Shown: positions 17,398 through 25,327 of the stretch, piece after piece | How positions within the stretch are numbered: position 1 is the first letter of the stretch | Layout: the number at the start of each line of letters is the position of its first letter | Origin: Lentisphaeria bacterium | GTDB taxonomy: Bacteria > Verrucomicrobiota > Lentisphaeria > Victivallales > Victivallaceae | Assembly (NCBI GenBank): GCA_017502435.1 | Contig: JAFVUZ010000206.1 | Location: 1-44,876 of the forward strand | DNA length: 44,876 bases | Direction of reading: 5' to 3' | Translations under genes and position numbers: made by a program | The notes under the pieces: generated by a model | Told to the model about the DNA's origin: nothing | The model's input: the letters and a program-made list of their open reading frames with translations, nothing else | Database searches by the model: none

Positions 17398-18909
17398 TCA
17401 GATATTTGTCAGTACGGTATAAGTGATTTTCAACTCTTTTTTCTCGCCCGGTTTGAGGTCGAATTCAAATTTGAGACTGCCGTTGGGATTGAGCAGAGAA
17501 GAGCCGTCATTCTGCAGGGAGAGTTTGCAGTCTTTGCTGTCGCATTTGACAAATTCGCCGTTGTAGTTGTAATCAATGACAACCGGAGCTGTGATTTTGC
17601 GGAAATTGGTGATTTTCAAAGTCGCTTCAATGGTGCATTTGACATAGCGGCGGTTGTTGAAAAAGACATTTTGAACACGGTTTTTGACGAGTTCATTTTC
17701 AGCGATATTGCATTCAATGCCGTCAGCGTATGAGAGCGTGATTGAGCGTTCCGCATTGACAGGAGTATTTGAATCAAGTTCCGTCAGCATCATAAGTTTA
17801 TTGTCAGCATAAATTGCAACAGGTGCGGCATCAAGCATTGAAGGACAGAGATTTTTGAAAATCAGAGTGTTTTTGACATCAGAACGGGTATTGAGGATCG
17901 TTTTGCCGTAAGAGTTCCGCTGTGCGGGAATTACCCATTTTGCAACGGTGCGGCAGGGAATATTTTTGGCTGATTGAAGTTCGATTTGACGGCTTTCGTT
18001 TTCATCAAGCGAGATTTTACCGACAGGGCGGTACAAAACATCTCCTGTCTGTGAAATAAATGACATTGCCGGAGCCCCTGCCGCTGCCATATCGTTCATG
18101 GCGGCAAATCTTGCATTGCCGACTCTGGCGGCGTAACTTTTTCTTTTTACAGAAACAGACGGCTGACAGAGGAGACTTATGATATTTTTTGTGGAGATTT
18201 CGGGAGAACCTGAGACGAGATAAAATTCGGGGCAGTCAAATTTTTTGCCGTTGTTGCGGATGACTGCATTGTGGGTGATGTTCATTCTGTCCTTTGAAAT
18301 GATGTCAAGTTTGATGCCGCTTTGCCATGCGATGCTGTTTGTAAGATATGAAAATTCAAAAGGCAGTGCATTTTTTGTGTTTTTGCGGCTGAAAATCCAG
18401 CAGGCGGCAGGTTCAATGCTGTTCATAAAATCCGCTTTTGCCGCACGGATACTTTCAATATCATGGACTCTGATATAAGTGATTTTTTTTGATGAATTAT
18501 CTTCAACGGCGATAACGGAAGGAATTTCGTAAGGATTATCGGGATTTTCGATTTTTATGAGTTTTCCGTTGATGATATGTTCAGAGCCGCCGAATCTTTT
18601 CAAAGTTACGACGATTTGTTGATTGGCGAAAGCGGCGTTGGGATTTGAATAAATATTTGAGTTGAATTTTTTCTGCGGCATATTTCTGATGCCGAACTGA
18701 ACGTCTTTGGTCCATACATTGAATGAGCCTTTAAAAAATTGAGTATCTTCAAAAAAGTTCAGCGAATTTTTTCCGTCCGGAATGACTCCTTTGCGGACGG
18801 TAAAGACGGTATTATCAGGAAAAACCGCCATTTTGATTATCGGTGCATTATCGGCAGCAAAAGCAAAAATTGAGGTGCAAAACAGTGATAACAAAATGAT
18901 TTTTTTCAT
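17398..18909 (-). CDS. Secreted protein of unknown function, possibly DUF4139-like
   Basis: A 503-residue protein with a clear signal peptide (MKKIILLSLFCTSIFAFA, then Ala/Asp). The body is mostly beta strands. The N-terminal part (AVFPDNTVFTVRKGVIPDG) and the C-terminal LKPGEKKELKITYTV are reminiscent of the DUF4140/DUF4139 arrangement, where a final domain ends in a PGE...YTV strand; similarity is weak. No catalytic motif is evident. The ATG has AAAGGGGA upstream and a near-consensus promoter of its own. It lies 136 bp upstream of rhaA on the same strand, so it may be read into the rhamnose cluster. Probably periplasmic or outer-envelope. Confidence 0.5.
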   Translation of the reverse strand: MKKIILLSLFCTSIFAFAADNAPIIKMAVFPDNTVFTVRKGVIPDGKNSLNFFEDTQFFKGSFNVWTKDVQFGIRNMPQKKFNSNIYSNPNAAFANQQIVVTLKRFGGSEHIINGKLIKIENPDNPYEIPSVIAVEDNSSKKITYIRVHDIESIRAAKADFMNSIEPAACWIFSRKNTKNALPFEFSYLTNSIAWQSGIKLDIISKDRMNITHNAVIRNNGKKFDCPEFYLVSGSPEISTKNIISLLCQPSVSVKRKSYAARVGNARFAAMNDMAAAGAPAMSFISQTGDVLYRPVGKISLDENESRQIELQSAKNIPCRTVAKWVIPAQRNSYGKTILNTRSDVKNTLIFKNLCPSMLDAAPVAIYADNKLMMLTELDSNTPVNAERSITLSYADGIECNIAENELVKNRVQNVFFNNRRYVKCTIEATLKITNFRKITAPVVIDYNYNGEFVKCDSKDCKLSLQNDGSSLLNPNGSLKFEFDLKPGEKKELKITYTVLTNI

Positions 18910-18938
18910 ATATTCCCCTTTCTGAAAAGTTTTAGTTC

Positions 18939-18967
18939 AATATATACTGAAATTTTGACTTTGTCAA
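18939..18967 (-). promoter_or_regulatory. Sigma-70-type promoter of the secreted-protein gene
   Basis: On the minus strand TTGACA (18962-18967) and TATATT (18939-18944) are 17 bp apart, about 30 bp before the start codon. It matches the layout of the GntR and rnf promoters in this window. Confidence 0.7.
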
Positions 18968-19017
18968 GCAGGAAATATGGATTTTAAAAAGAAAAACGCA
19001 TAACGAAAAAGCCCGAC

Positions 19018-19400
19018 TGCACAAGGTAAAGGCGGATAGCCCGCGAAGGCAAGCGAGCGGTGTACGAGCGAAGCGAAGTAAGTGACACAAAGGATTTTGT
19101 GTCACAGCGAAGCGGGACCGAAGCGATGAGGCGTGCGGCTTTGCCGCGCGAAGTTGCGGAACGCAACGAGCTTAAACGCCTCATATAAGCCGAAGCAACC
19201 AAAGCCGATGCAGGTGCTGTTGCACCGGAATTGGCTGCGAAGGCACCGTAATCTGCATCGGGCACAAAATAACAAAAGGATTTGAAACGGAAAAAAGTTT
19301 TTCTTTGTTACTTTCTTTCTCCAAAAAGAAAGTAAATAAAGTACGACGTGTCAAGGCGATTTGCTTTACGCACCAGCGGCATAAATTTACCCATAACGAA
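19018..19400. repeat. Highly structured intergenic element (probable interspersed repeat)
   Basis: This gene-free stretch is unlike its A/T-rich surroundings and rich in AAGCGAAGCG-like words. It holds: a 10-bp hairpin (19082-19091 with 19096-19105); a closing stem TGAGGCGT/ACGCCTCA (about 19127-19134 with 19176-19183) that encloses two hairpins, GTGCGGC/GCCGCGC and GTTGCG/CGCAAC, giving a three-way junction; a second closed domain GATGCAG/CTGCATC (about 19207-19213 with 19253-19259) enclosing GGTGC/GCACC; and the hairpin TTACTTTCTTT/AAAGAAAGTAA (19308-19318 with 19325-19335). It may be a mobile repeat or a structured RNA. No protein family is matched in any frame. Confidence 0.6.
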
Positions 19401-19410
19401 AGGATAAAAA

Positions 19411-19479
19411 ATGAAAAACGACCTCAAACAACATGAAAAAATCCATATTATAGCACGTTTTTGCTTATTTTCAAATTAA
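19411..19479 (+). CDS. Possible 22-codon small ORF
   Basis: ATG at 19411 is preceded by AAAGGAT at good spacing and opens a 22-residue frame that starts MKNDLKQHEKIHII and stops at 19479, overlapping the end of murG on the opposite strand. It may be a leader peptide or the broken start of a lost gene downstream of the structured element. No family is recognised and it may not be expressed. Confidence 0.2.
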   Translation: MKNDLKQHEKIHIIARFCLFSN

Positions 19480-20598
19480 TTCAGCAAGAATTTCATAAAT
19501 GGCATTGTGGGTATGGGCAGATTTTGTTTTTGTGCCCATTTCTGCAATTTTTTGCGGAGAATCAAGCAGAGGTTTTATGATCTCTGCGAAAACTTCCGGA
19601 GTGCATTTGCTGTTGTCAAGGATTACCGCCCCGCCGTGTTTCTCCAGAAAACGTGCATTGTCGTACTGATGATTCTCTGCGGCAAACGGATAGGGGATAA
19701 GCAGTGAAGCCTTGCCGAAAAAGGCGAGTTCTGCAACCGTACTGCCGCCTGAACGGCTGACAACAAAATCTGCAGCGCCGTACATCAGCTGCATTTCAGA
19801 TGAAGCGTCAAGGAGCAGAAGTTCAAATTTACAGTTTTCATAAACTTCGGCTGTTTCTTCAACTTTTCCCGGACCTGCAAGATGGATGACCTGGCAGGAT
19901 TTTTCCGGCAGTGTTTTGAGAAATTCAGGCAGAACGAGATTGATTTTCTGAGCCCCCTGACTGCCGCCGAAAATCAGTATGGTTGGGACATTTACGTCAA
20001 AGTTTTTATTGAATCTTGAATTGAGTTCTGCAAGTGCTTCGGCTTTGGTATAAAGTTTTCCCTCTGTCATTTCAGGACGTATCGGCATTCCGATAACGGA
20101 GCAGGGACATTTTACTTTTTTGGCATTGACGGCGTCAAAAGCGGTCCAGAGGTGTTCTGCGTAACGTGACAGTAAACGGTTCGCACGTCCGATTTTGGCA
20201 TTGCCGTCATGCAGATAAATCTTTTTTTTGAGTTTTTTTGCTGCCAGAAACGGCGGCAGTGAGGTAAAAGAGCCCATACCGAGCAGAATATCGATTTCAT
20301 TTTTTGCAATCGCCCTTTTGGCAAGCAGATAGCCGGAAAAAAGTCCGTCAAGAAAATTGAATAAATTTCTGAATTTCCGCGGGCTTGGCATATCGGGGAG
20401 AGCGACAGCATCAATACCGGCATCTTCCGCGATTTTTTTCTGTTTTTGTACATTTGTGCCGGACAGCAGTAATAAAACCTGTCCGCCTTCTTTCTGGAGA
20501 ACTTTGGCAATACTCAAACCGGGAAAGAAGTGACCTCCGGTACCGCCGCAGCTTATGGCCAGACGGATTTTTTTGAATTTTTGTTCAGCAGTGTTCAT
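19471..20598 (-). CDS. murG: UDP-GlcNAc--lipid II precursor N-acetylglucosaminyltransferase
   Basis: A 375-residue GT28 glycosyltransferase that adds GlcNAc to lipid I to make lipid II at the inner face of the membrane. The N-terminal glycine loop SCGGTGGHFFPG, the second loop FGGSQGAQKIN and the UDP-GlcNAc site (SRSGGSTVAELA; IPYPFAAENHQYDNA) are all present. Length is typical. The start at 20598 is chosen because it overlaps the rnfE stop in ATGA and places the glycine loop about 17 residues in; a longer frame starts at 20643. In most bacteria murG lies in the division and cell wall cluster; here it is the last gene of the rnf operon. Confidence 0.93.
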   Translation of the reverse strand: MNTAEQKFKKIRLAISCGGTGGHFFPGLSIAKVLQKEGGQVLLLLSGTNVQKQKKIAEDAGIDAVALPDMPSPRKFRNLFNFLDGLFSGYLLAKRAIAKNEIDILLGMGSFTSLPPFLAAKKLKKKIYLHDGNAKIGRANRLLSRYAEHLWTAFDAVNAKKVKCPCSVIGMPIRPEMTEGKLYTKAEALAELNSRFNKNFDVNVPTILIFGGSQGAQKINLVLPEFLKTLPEKSCQVIHLAGPGKVEETAEVYENCKFELLLLDASSEMQLMYGAADFVVSRSGGSTVAELAFFGKASLLIPYPFAAENHQYDNARFLEKHGGAVILDNSKCTPEVFAEIIKPLLDSPQKIAEMGTKTKSAHTHNAIYEILAELI

Positions 20599-21281
20599 TT
20601 GTCCTGATCGTTGGTAAGGGAACATATATTGCAATGGCGGCAATCAAGGCCGCTCGGCGGAACATAAACTTTGCCGTTTTTGCGGGCTTTGCGGCTGTTG
20701 ATGTAATTCATCAGTGCCATCAGCGAACCGAGAATGATAAACGCTCCGGGTGCACTTGACGGCAGCAGAAAATCTGTGGTCCATGCAGTGATGAGTTTGA
20801 TGTCAAAAAGTGAGCCCGTACTCAGAAATTCCCGGAGTGAACCGATGACTGTCAGCGATAATGTAAAGCCGAGCCCCATTCCGAGACCGTCAAAAAGTGA
20901 GCGTACAGGTCCGTTTTTGGAGGCAAACGCTTCTGCACGTCCGAGAACGATGCAGTTTACCACAATGAGCGGAATAAAAATACCGAGAGAGGCACATAAT
21001 GCGGCTGGAGCATACGCTTTCATCAGCATTTCAATAATTGTCACAAATGCGGCAATGACAACGATATAAACCGGAATGCGGATCTTATTCGGCACAATAT
21101 TGCGGATCAGGGAGATTACAATGTTGCTGCAAGCCAGTACAAAAGTTGTGGCGATGCCCATGCTTGCTCCGTTGAGTGCATTGGAGGTGACAGCCAGAGT
21201 TGGACACATACCGAGAGTGAGGACGAAGGTCGGATTTTCTTTCCAGAGCCCTTTGAAAAAGTCTTTCAGAAGCTGCCGCAT
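20595..21281 (-). CDS. rnfE: Rnf complex subunit RnfE
   Basis: A 228-residue integral membrane subunit of the Na+- or H+-translocating ferredoxin:NAD+ oxidoreductase. It begins with KGLWKENPTFVLTLGMCPTL, followed by typical RnfE stretches (VNCIVLGRAEAFASKNG; DGLGMGLGFTL). About six helices are expected. The C-terminal tail, after the last helix, ends with DCRHCNICSL, a C-x2-C-x2-C motif that I do not associate with the enterobacterial protein. GGAGG precedes the ATG, and the gene is one base from rnfG; its stop overlaps murG by four bases. Confidence 0.93.
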   Translation of the reverse strand: MRQLLKDFFKGLWKENPTFVLTLGMCPTLAVTSNALNGASMGIATTFVLACSNIVISLIRNIVPNKIRIPVYIVVIAAFVTIIEMLMKAYAPAALCASLGIFIPLIVVNCIVLGRAEAFASKNGPVRSLFDGLGMGLGFTLSLTVIGSLREFLSTGSLFDIKLITAWTTDFLLPSSAPGAFIILGSLMALMNYINSRKARKNGKVYVPPSGLDCRHCNICSLTNDQDK

Positions 21282-21282
21282 T

Positions 21283-21945
21283 TTATTTTGCCTCCTTTCC
21301 GGTAAATTCAGAGTTTATGCTTTCACGGTTCTGCACATAAGTTGAAACGATCAGGTAAACAGCTTTGCAAACTGCACGGCTGGAAACAGTTGCACCGGTG
21401 ATGTAGGGGCAGTTGCCGCCGTCTTTGGTAATTTGCCATGCATTTGCACTTTTGTCAAGTGATTTCCCGCTGTAATAATCAAGAATTTTGTTGGGCGGAA
21501 GTGTATTTCCTGAAGTTTTTCTGCTATTAAAAAGTGATTTGAGAGTTTTTGTCTCTTTGCGGACACAGACGTTGCTGCCGAGGCCGGGGGTTTCGTTGTT
21601 TTCGAGGATGATGACAGTGCGTATGGAACCGTCGGGATTCATGCCGGCAAGAGTTTTAATTTCTCCGCCGTATCCTTTGACGGAGGTTTCACCGGCAATT
21701 CCTGCAAGTTTTCCTTGAGCGTCAAAAACTGCAGTGAAACGTATGTTATTGAAAATGGTGCTTTTTTGAGTTTTGAACGGCGGCATGACAGAGATGAGAG
21801 ATTTGTTTGCTTCAAGTGCGGCGGCACGGGCGATGGGAGCGGCGGTCTGTTTTGCACAGATTGCCAGCAAAAGTGCAGCAATCAGCCCTGTAAATGCCAG
21901 AAAAATTCCGAGGACGGCAGTATTTTCAGTTTTGTTGAGATTCAT
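21283..21945 (-). CDS. rnfG: Rnf complex subunit RnfG (covalent FMN)
   Basis: A 220-residue membrane-anchored subunit with one N-terminal helix (about 9-30) and an extracytoplasmic FMN-binding domain. The motif PYITGATVSSRAV near residue 190 contains the Thr that carries covalent FMN in the S/T-GAT signature. KGYGGEIKTLAG and ETPGLGSNV are also family features. The ATG at 21945 is preferred because AAAGGAG lies seven bases upstream; a TTG at 21951 is the alternative. It lies two bases after the rnfD stop. Confidence 0.92.
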   Translation of the reverse strand: MNLNKTENTAVLGIFLAFTGLIAALLLAICAKQTAAPIARAAALEANKSLISVMPPFKTQKSTIFNNIRFTAVFDAQGKLAGIAGETSVKGYGGEIKTLAGMNPDGSIRTVIILENNETPGLGSNVCVRKETKTLKSLFNSRKTSGNTLPPNKILDYYSGKSLDKSANAWQITKDGGNCPYITGATVSSRAVCKAVYLIVSTYVQNRESINSEFTGKEAK

Positions 21946-21947
21946 TT

Positions 21948-23090
21948 TCAAACTCCTTTCTTTTTCAGAGTTCCGAAAGGTTTGCGGGTGAAAAGTTTGT
22001 CGATGAAGGGCACGAGTGCATTCATGAAAAGTATGGCAAAACTTATGCCTTCAGGATAGTTGCCCCAGATACGTATTACGGAAGTTATCAGTCCGCATCC
22101 GATACCGAAAAGCACACAGCCGCGGTTTGTTACCGGACTTGTCACCATGTCTGTCGCCATGAAAATCGCTCCCAGCATCAGCCCGCCGGTCAGAATGTGG
22201 AAAACCGGTGACGGTGTAAGTCCCGGATAGAAAAAGTTTATAATGCCGGTGACAACAAAAACTGTTCCGACAAAAAATACCGGAACCCGCCAGTTGATAA
22301 GTTTCCAGATTATCAGCAGAATGCCGCCGAGCAGCAATGCGAGTACGCTTGTTTCTCCGATTGCTCCTGCTTTATTGCCGAGGAAATAATTTCTCCATGC
22401 AGTGCGGTTGTCAACAGAGGCGAAAATATTGCTTTTGTTGAGTTCCGCTTCACGGGGAATGGCACTGACTATGCTTAACGGAGTGGCACAGGTAATGACA
22501 TCTGTATTGTTTTTGCGGTTTGATGAATTTTGCAGTTTTTTCCACTCATCTGCAGTAAAAACTGATTTGCAGTAGGATTCATTTTTTGAAATGCTGTGCT
22601 GTGCTGTTTCAACCATGACTGAAGTCGGTGTCCATATCGTCATAAGTCCGGGGAAGGCGATCAGCAGTCCCACACGGGCGACGACAGCGGGATTGAAAGG
22701 ATTGCTGCCGAGACCGCCGAATATCTGCTTGCCGAGCCATATTGCCAGAAATGCACCGAGCAGTGAAACGTACCACGGCGTTGCAGGATTGAAGTTCAAT
22801 CCGAGAATAACCCCTGTGACTAATGCACTGCCGTCAAGCAGAGTTCTGACGATTGGAGTTTTTGCGATAAAACACCATAACCCCTCTGATAGAAGACAGA
22901 AAATTGTGGTCAGTACCAGGGTTTTGATTGCCTCCATACCGAAAAAGAAGATTCCTGCGGCAATGGCAGGTACAAGTGCGATAATTACTTTGAACATTAT
23001 CTTTGACACGCTGTTGCGGGTCTGTATGTGAGGCGACGAACTTACTACAAGTTTATCGCATGACGGCATTTTTATTGTTTTTTCTTCCAT
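21948..23090 (-). CDS. rnfD: Rnf complex subunit RnfD (covalent FMN)
   Basis: A 380-residue membrane subunit with about nine helices, related to NqrB. It begins with a soluble stretch ending SSSPHIQTRNSVSKIM, the usual RnfD N-terminus. The motif DVITCATPLSIV holds the Thr expected to bind FMN (D-x4-ATPL in the family). Other signatures are GGLGSNPFNPAVVARV and MATDMVTSPVTNRG. The ATG at 23090 is chosen over a far upstream frame start at 23207, which would overlap rnfC without a family-like extension. The insert between the NPAV segment and the ATPL motif looks somewhat long. Confidence 0.93.
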   Translation of the reverse strand: MEEKTIKMPSCDKLVVSSSPHIQTRNSVSKIMFKVIIALVPAIAAGIFFFGMEAIKTLVLTTIFCLLSEGLWCFIAKTPIVRTLLDGSALVTGVILGLNFNPATPWYVSLLGAFLAIWLGKQIFGGLGSNPFNPAVVARVGLLIAFPGLMTIWTPTSVMVETAQHSISKNESYCKSVFTADEWKKLQNSSNRKNNTDVITCATPLSIVSAIPREAELNKSNIFASVDNRTAWRNYFLGNKAGAIGETSVLALLLGGILLIIWKLINWRVPVFFVGTVFVVTGIINFFYPGLTPSPVFHILTGGLMLGAIFMATDMVTSPVTNRGCVLFGIGCGLITSVIRIWGNYPEGISFAILFMNALVPFIDKLFTRKPFGTLKKKGV

Positions 23091-23107
23091 AATATTTTCC
23101 GTTTCAT

Positions 23108-24442
23108 TTATTTTTTTGCAGTGCTGCTGCGGATTTCTGCTTTGGCACGGCGGATATGCTGAACGAGCGGTCGGTGGGCGGGGCAGATATATGCACACGC
23201 ACCGCATTCGATACAGTCCATGACATTGCTTTTCATGGCAAGATCGAATTTTTCATTTTCAATAACTGTTCCGAGATATGAGGGATTGAGATTCATAGGA
23301 CATCCCTGCAGACATCTGCCGCAGCGGATGCATGGATCAGAACTGTACTGAACGATTTTTGACGGTGGTAGCAGAAGCAGTCCGCCGGAATTTTTCTGAA
23401 TTGAACCTGCCAGCGATTTTTGGGCAAAACCCATCATCGGACCGCCGAGAATGATTTTCGCGGGTTCTTCGGTTATGCCGTCTGCAAGTTCAAGGGCTTT
23501 GACCAGCGGAGTTCCGATACGCAGACGCCAGTTGCCGGGAGTTTTGACGGCTTCACCGGTAATGGTGGTGATGCGTTCAAAAAGAGGTTTGCCTTCGGTA
23601 ACAGCTTCGGCAATGGCCACTGCTGTTGCGACATTCTGAACGACAGCTCCTGCATCGGCCGGAAGTCCGCCGGAGGGGACTTTACGTCTGGTCACAGCAT
23701 AGATAAGCTGTTTTTCTGCACCCTGCGGATATTGTACCCGCAGCCCGATTATATTTATATTGTATGGTTTGTTATGTTCTTCGAGAGTTTCGATGGCATC
23801 GAGTTTATTGATTTCGACTCCGATGTGGATGTTTTCGATACCGAGAATGCGTCCCATAATGGCGGCGCCGATAAGGACTTTTTCGGGGCATTCGAGCATC
23901 AGACGGTGGTCGGCGGTAAGATACGGTTCACATTCGGCACCGTTGATGATGAGGTCGGTTACTTTTTTGCCTTCGGGAATGGTAAGTTTGACGGCGGCGG
24001 GGAAGGCCGCACCGCCCATGCCGACGATGCCGCAGTCGGAGATACGCTGTTTGAGTTCTGCGGGATCGCACTCTTTCCAGTTAAGTCCGGGGAGAAAATC
24101 GCAGGCTTCGTCGAGCATATCGCTTTTGAGTATCATGCAGTCAACGGGCTGTCCCGTTGCACCGGTTGATTTTTCAAATTTTTCCACAACGCCGCTGGTG
24201 GGGGCATGGATCGGGGCGGAAACGAAACCGTCGGCTTCGGCGATTTTCTGACCTTTTTTTACGGTGTCGCCGACATTGACGATCCACTTCGGAGCAACTC
24301 CGATATTCTGCTGGAGAGCGATACTGTAGTAATCAAAAAGGGGTGCGGTACGGATGGAGGCATTTCTGCTCAGGTCCTTGCCGTCGTTTTCGGGATGGAT
24401 CCCGCCTCTGAAGGTACTTATATTAAGAGATTTTAAAGGCAT
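23108..24442 (-). CDS. rnfC: Rnf complex subunit RnfC (NADH site, two 4Fe-4S clusters)
   Basis: A 444-residue peripheral subunit that binds NAD(H) and FMN. The N-terminal barrel-sandwich has FRGGIHPENDGK. The nucleotide-binding region reads GIVGMGGAAFPAAVKL, then NGAECEPYLTADHRLM. Two ferredoxin motifs lie at the C-terminus, CIRCGRCLQGCP and CIECGACAYICP, supporting two 4Fe-4S clusters. AAAGGAA precedes the ATG and the gene is two bases from rnfB. Length equals the shorter RnfC forms without the repetitive tail of gamma-proteobacteria. Confidence 0.95.
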   Translation of the reverse strand: MPLKSLNISTFRGGIHPENDGKDLSRNASIRTAPLFDYYSIALQQNIGVAPKWIVNVGDTVKKGQKIAEADGFVSAPIHAPTSGVVEKFEKSTGATGQPVDCMILKSDMLDEACDFLPGLNWKECDPAELKQRISDCGIVGMGGAAFPAAVKLTIPEGKKVTDLIINGAECEPYLTADHRLMLECPEKVLIGAAIMGRILGIENIHIGVEINKLDAIETLEEHNKPYNINIIGLRVQYPQGAEKQLIYAVTRRKVPSGGLPADAGAVVQNVATAVAIAEAVTEGKPLFERITTITGEAVKTPGNWRLRIGTPLVKALELADGITEEPAKIILGGPMMGFAQKSLAGSIQKNSGGLLLLPPSKIVQYSSDPCIRCGRCLQGCPMNLNPSYLGTVIENEKFDLAMKSNVMDCIECGACAYICPAHRPLVQHIRRAKAEIRSSTAKK

Positions 24443-24444
24443 TA

Positions 24445-25314
24445 TTAAGATTCCTTTGTCTGTTCATGATTGGGGTCGTTTGTTTCGATTGCCAAATGCT
24501 GTGCTGTTGAGAGCAGACAATTTGACGGACATTTGACGGATTCAATATCTTTTTCTGAAACAAAGGTTTCAGTATCATAATTGACGGTGACTTTGAAGCC
24601 TTCCGGTTTGAAATTATCGGGGAATGCTTTTTCACATTTGCGGCATCCGATGCAGGGGACTTTGCAGTATTGGCGTTTGAGCGGGGCTTTTTCCGGATTG
24701 CTGCAGAAAATATGCACTTGAGCATCGGAGTTGACAAGTTTGATGAGTTTGCGGGGGCAGACGGAGGCACATTTGCCGCAGCCTACGCAGAGTTCCTGAT
24801 GTACAACAGCGAGGCCGTTGACGATTTCGATTGCTCCGAAAGGACAGTTTCTGGCACAACTGCCGAGGCCGAGACAGCCGTAGGAACAGCCTTTCGGACC
24901 ACCGGCGATCATGGCGGCGGAACGGCAGTCGCTGACTCCGTTGTAAAGGCTTGGATTTATGGTTTGATTTATATCACCGCCGCAGAGAACCACGGCAGTC
25001 TGACGGAAAGATACATTGTTTTCAATGCCGAGGATTTGAGCGATGGCGGCGATATTTTCCTGTGAATTTGCTGGGCATTTGCCGGGGGGGAGTTTTCCTT
25101 CGGCGACAGCTTGGGCAAAATCTGCACAGCCTGCCTGACCGCAGCCGCCGCAGTTTGCTCCCGGGAGAAGTTCGAGGATGAGGTCGATTTTCGGATTTTT
25201 TTCAACTTTGAAAAGTTTGGCGGCGATACCTATTAAAAGTCCGAGAAGAAGACCTGTAATACCCATTGCCGCTGCGGCAGATATAATTGATGAATATTCA
25301 GCAAATACGTTCAT
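24445..25314 (-). CDS. rnfB: Rnf complex subunit RnfB (multi-FeS ferredoxin)
   Basis: A 289-residue subunit that takes electrons from ferredoxin. Residues about 10-30 are a membrane anchor. It is followed by the 4Fe-4S domain CGGCGQAGCADFAQ...GKCP (about 51-80) and ferredoxin repeats CLGLGSCARNCP and CVGCGKCASVCP. A further ferredoxin-like motif reads CIGCRKCEKAFP, where the expected fourth Cys is Phe, so one cluster may be lost or altered. GGAG precedes the ATG. It is the second gene of the rnf operon. Confidence 0.95.
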   Translation of the reverse strand: MNVFAEYSSIISAAAAMGITGLLLGLLIGIAAKLFKVEKNPKIDLILELLPGANCGGCGQAGCADFAQAVAEGKLPPGKCPANSQENIAAIAQILGIENNVSFRQTAVVLCGGDINQTINPSLYNGVSDCRSAAMIAGGPKGCSYGCLGLGSCARNCPFGAIEIVNGLAVVHQELCVGCGKCASVCPRKLIKLVNSDAQVHIFCSNPEKAPLKRQYCKVPCIGCRKCEKAFPDNFKPEGFKVTVNYDTETFVSEKDIESVKCPSNCLLSTAQHLAIETNDPNHEQTKES

Positions 25315-25327
25315 TTTTCAACTCCTT

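Noticed and set aside
18984-19265. A 93-codon open frame on the minus strand
   Set aside because: It lies wholly in the structured element; its Ser/Arg/Ala-rich, repetitive translation follows from the repeated AAGCGAAGCG words and it has no ribosome-binding site or family match.
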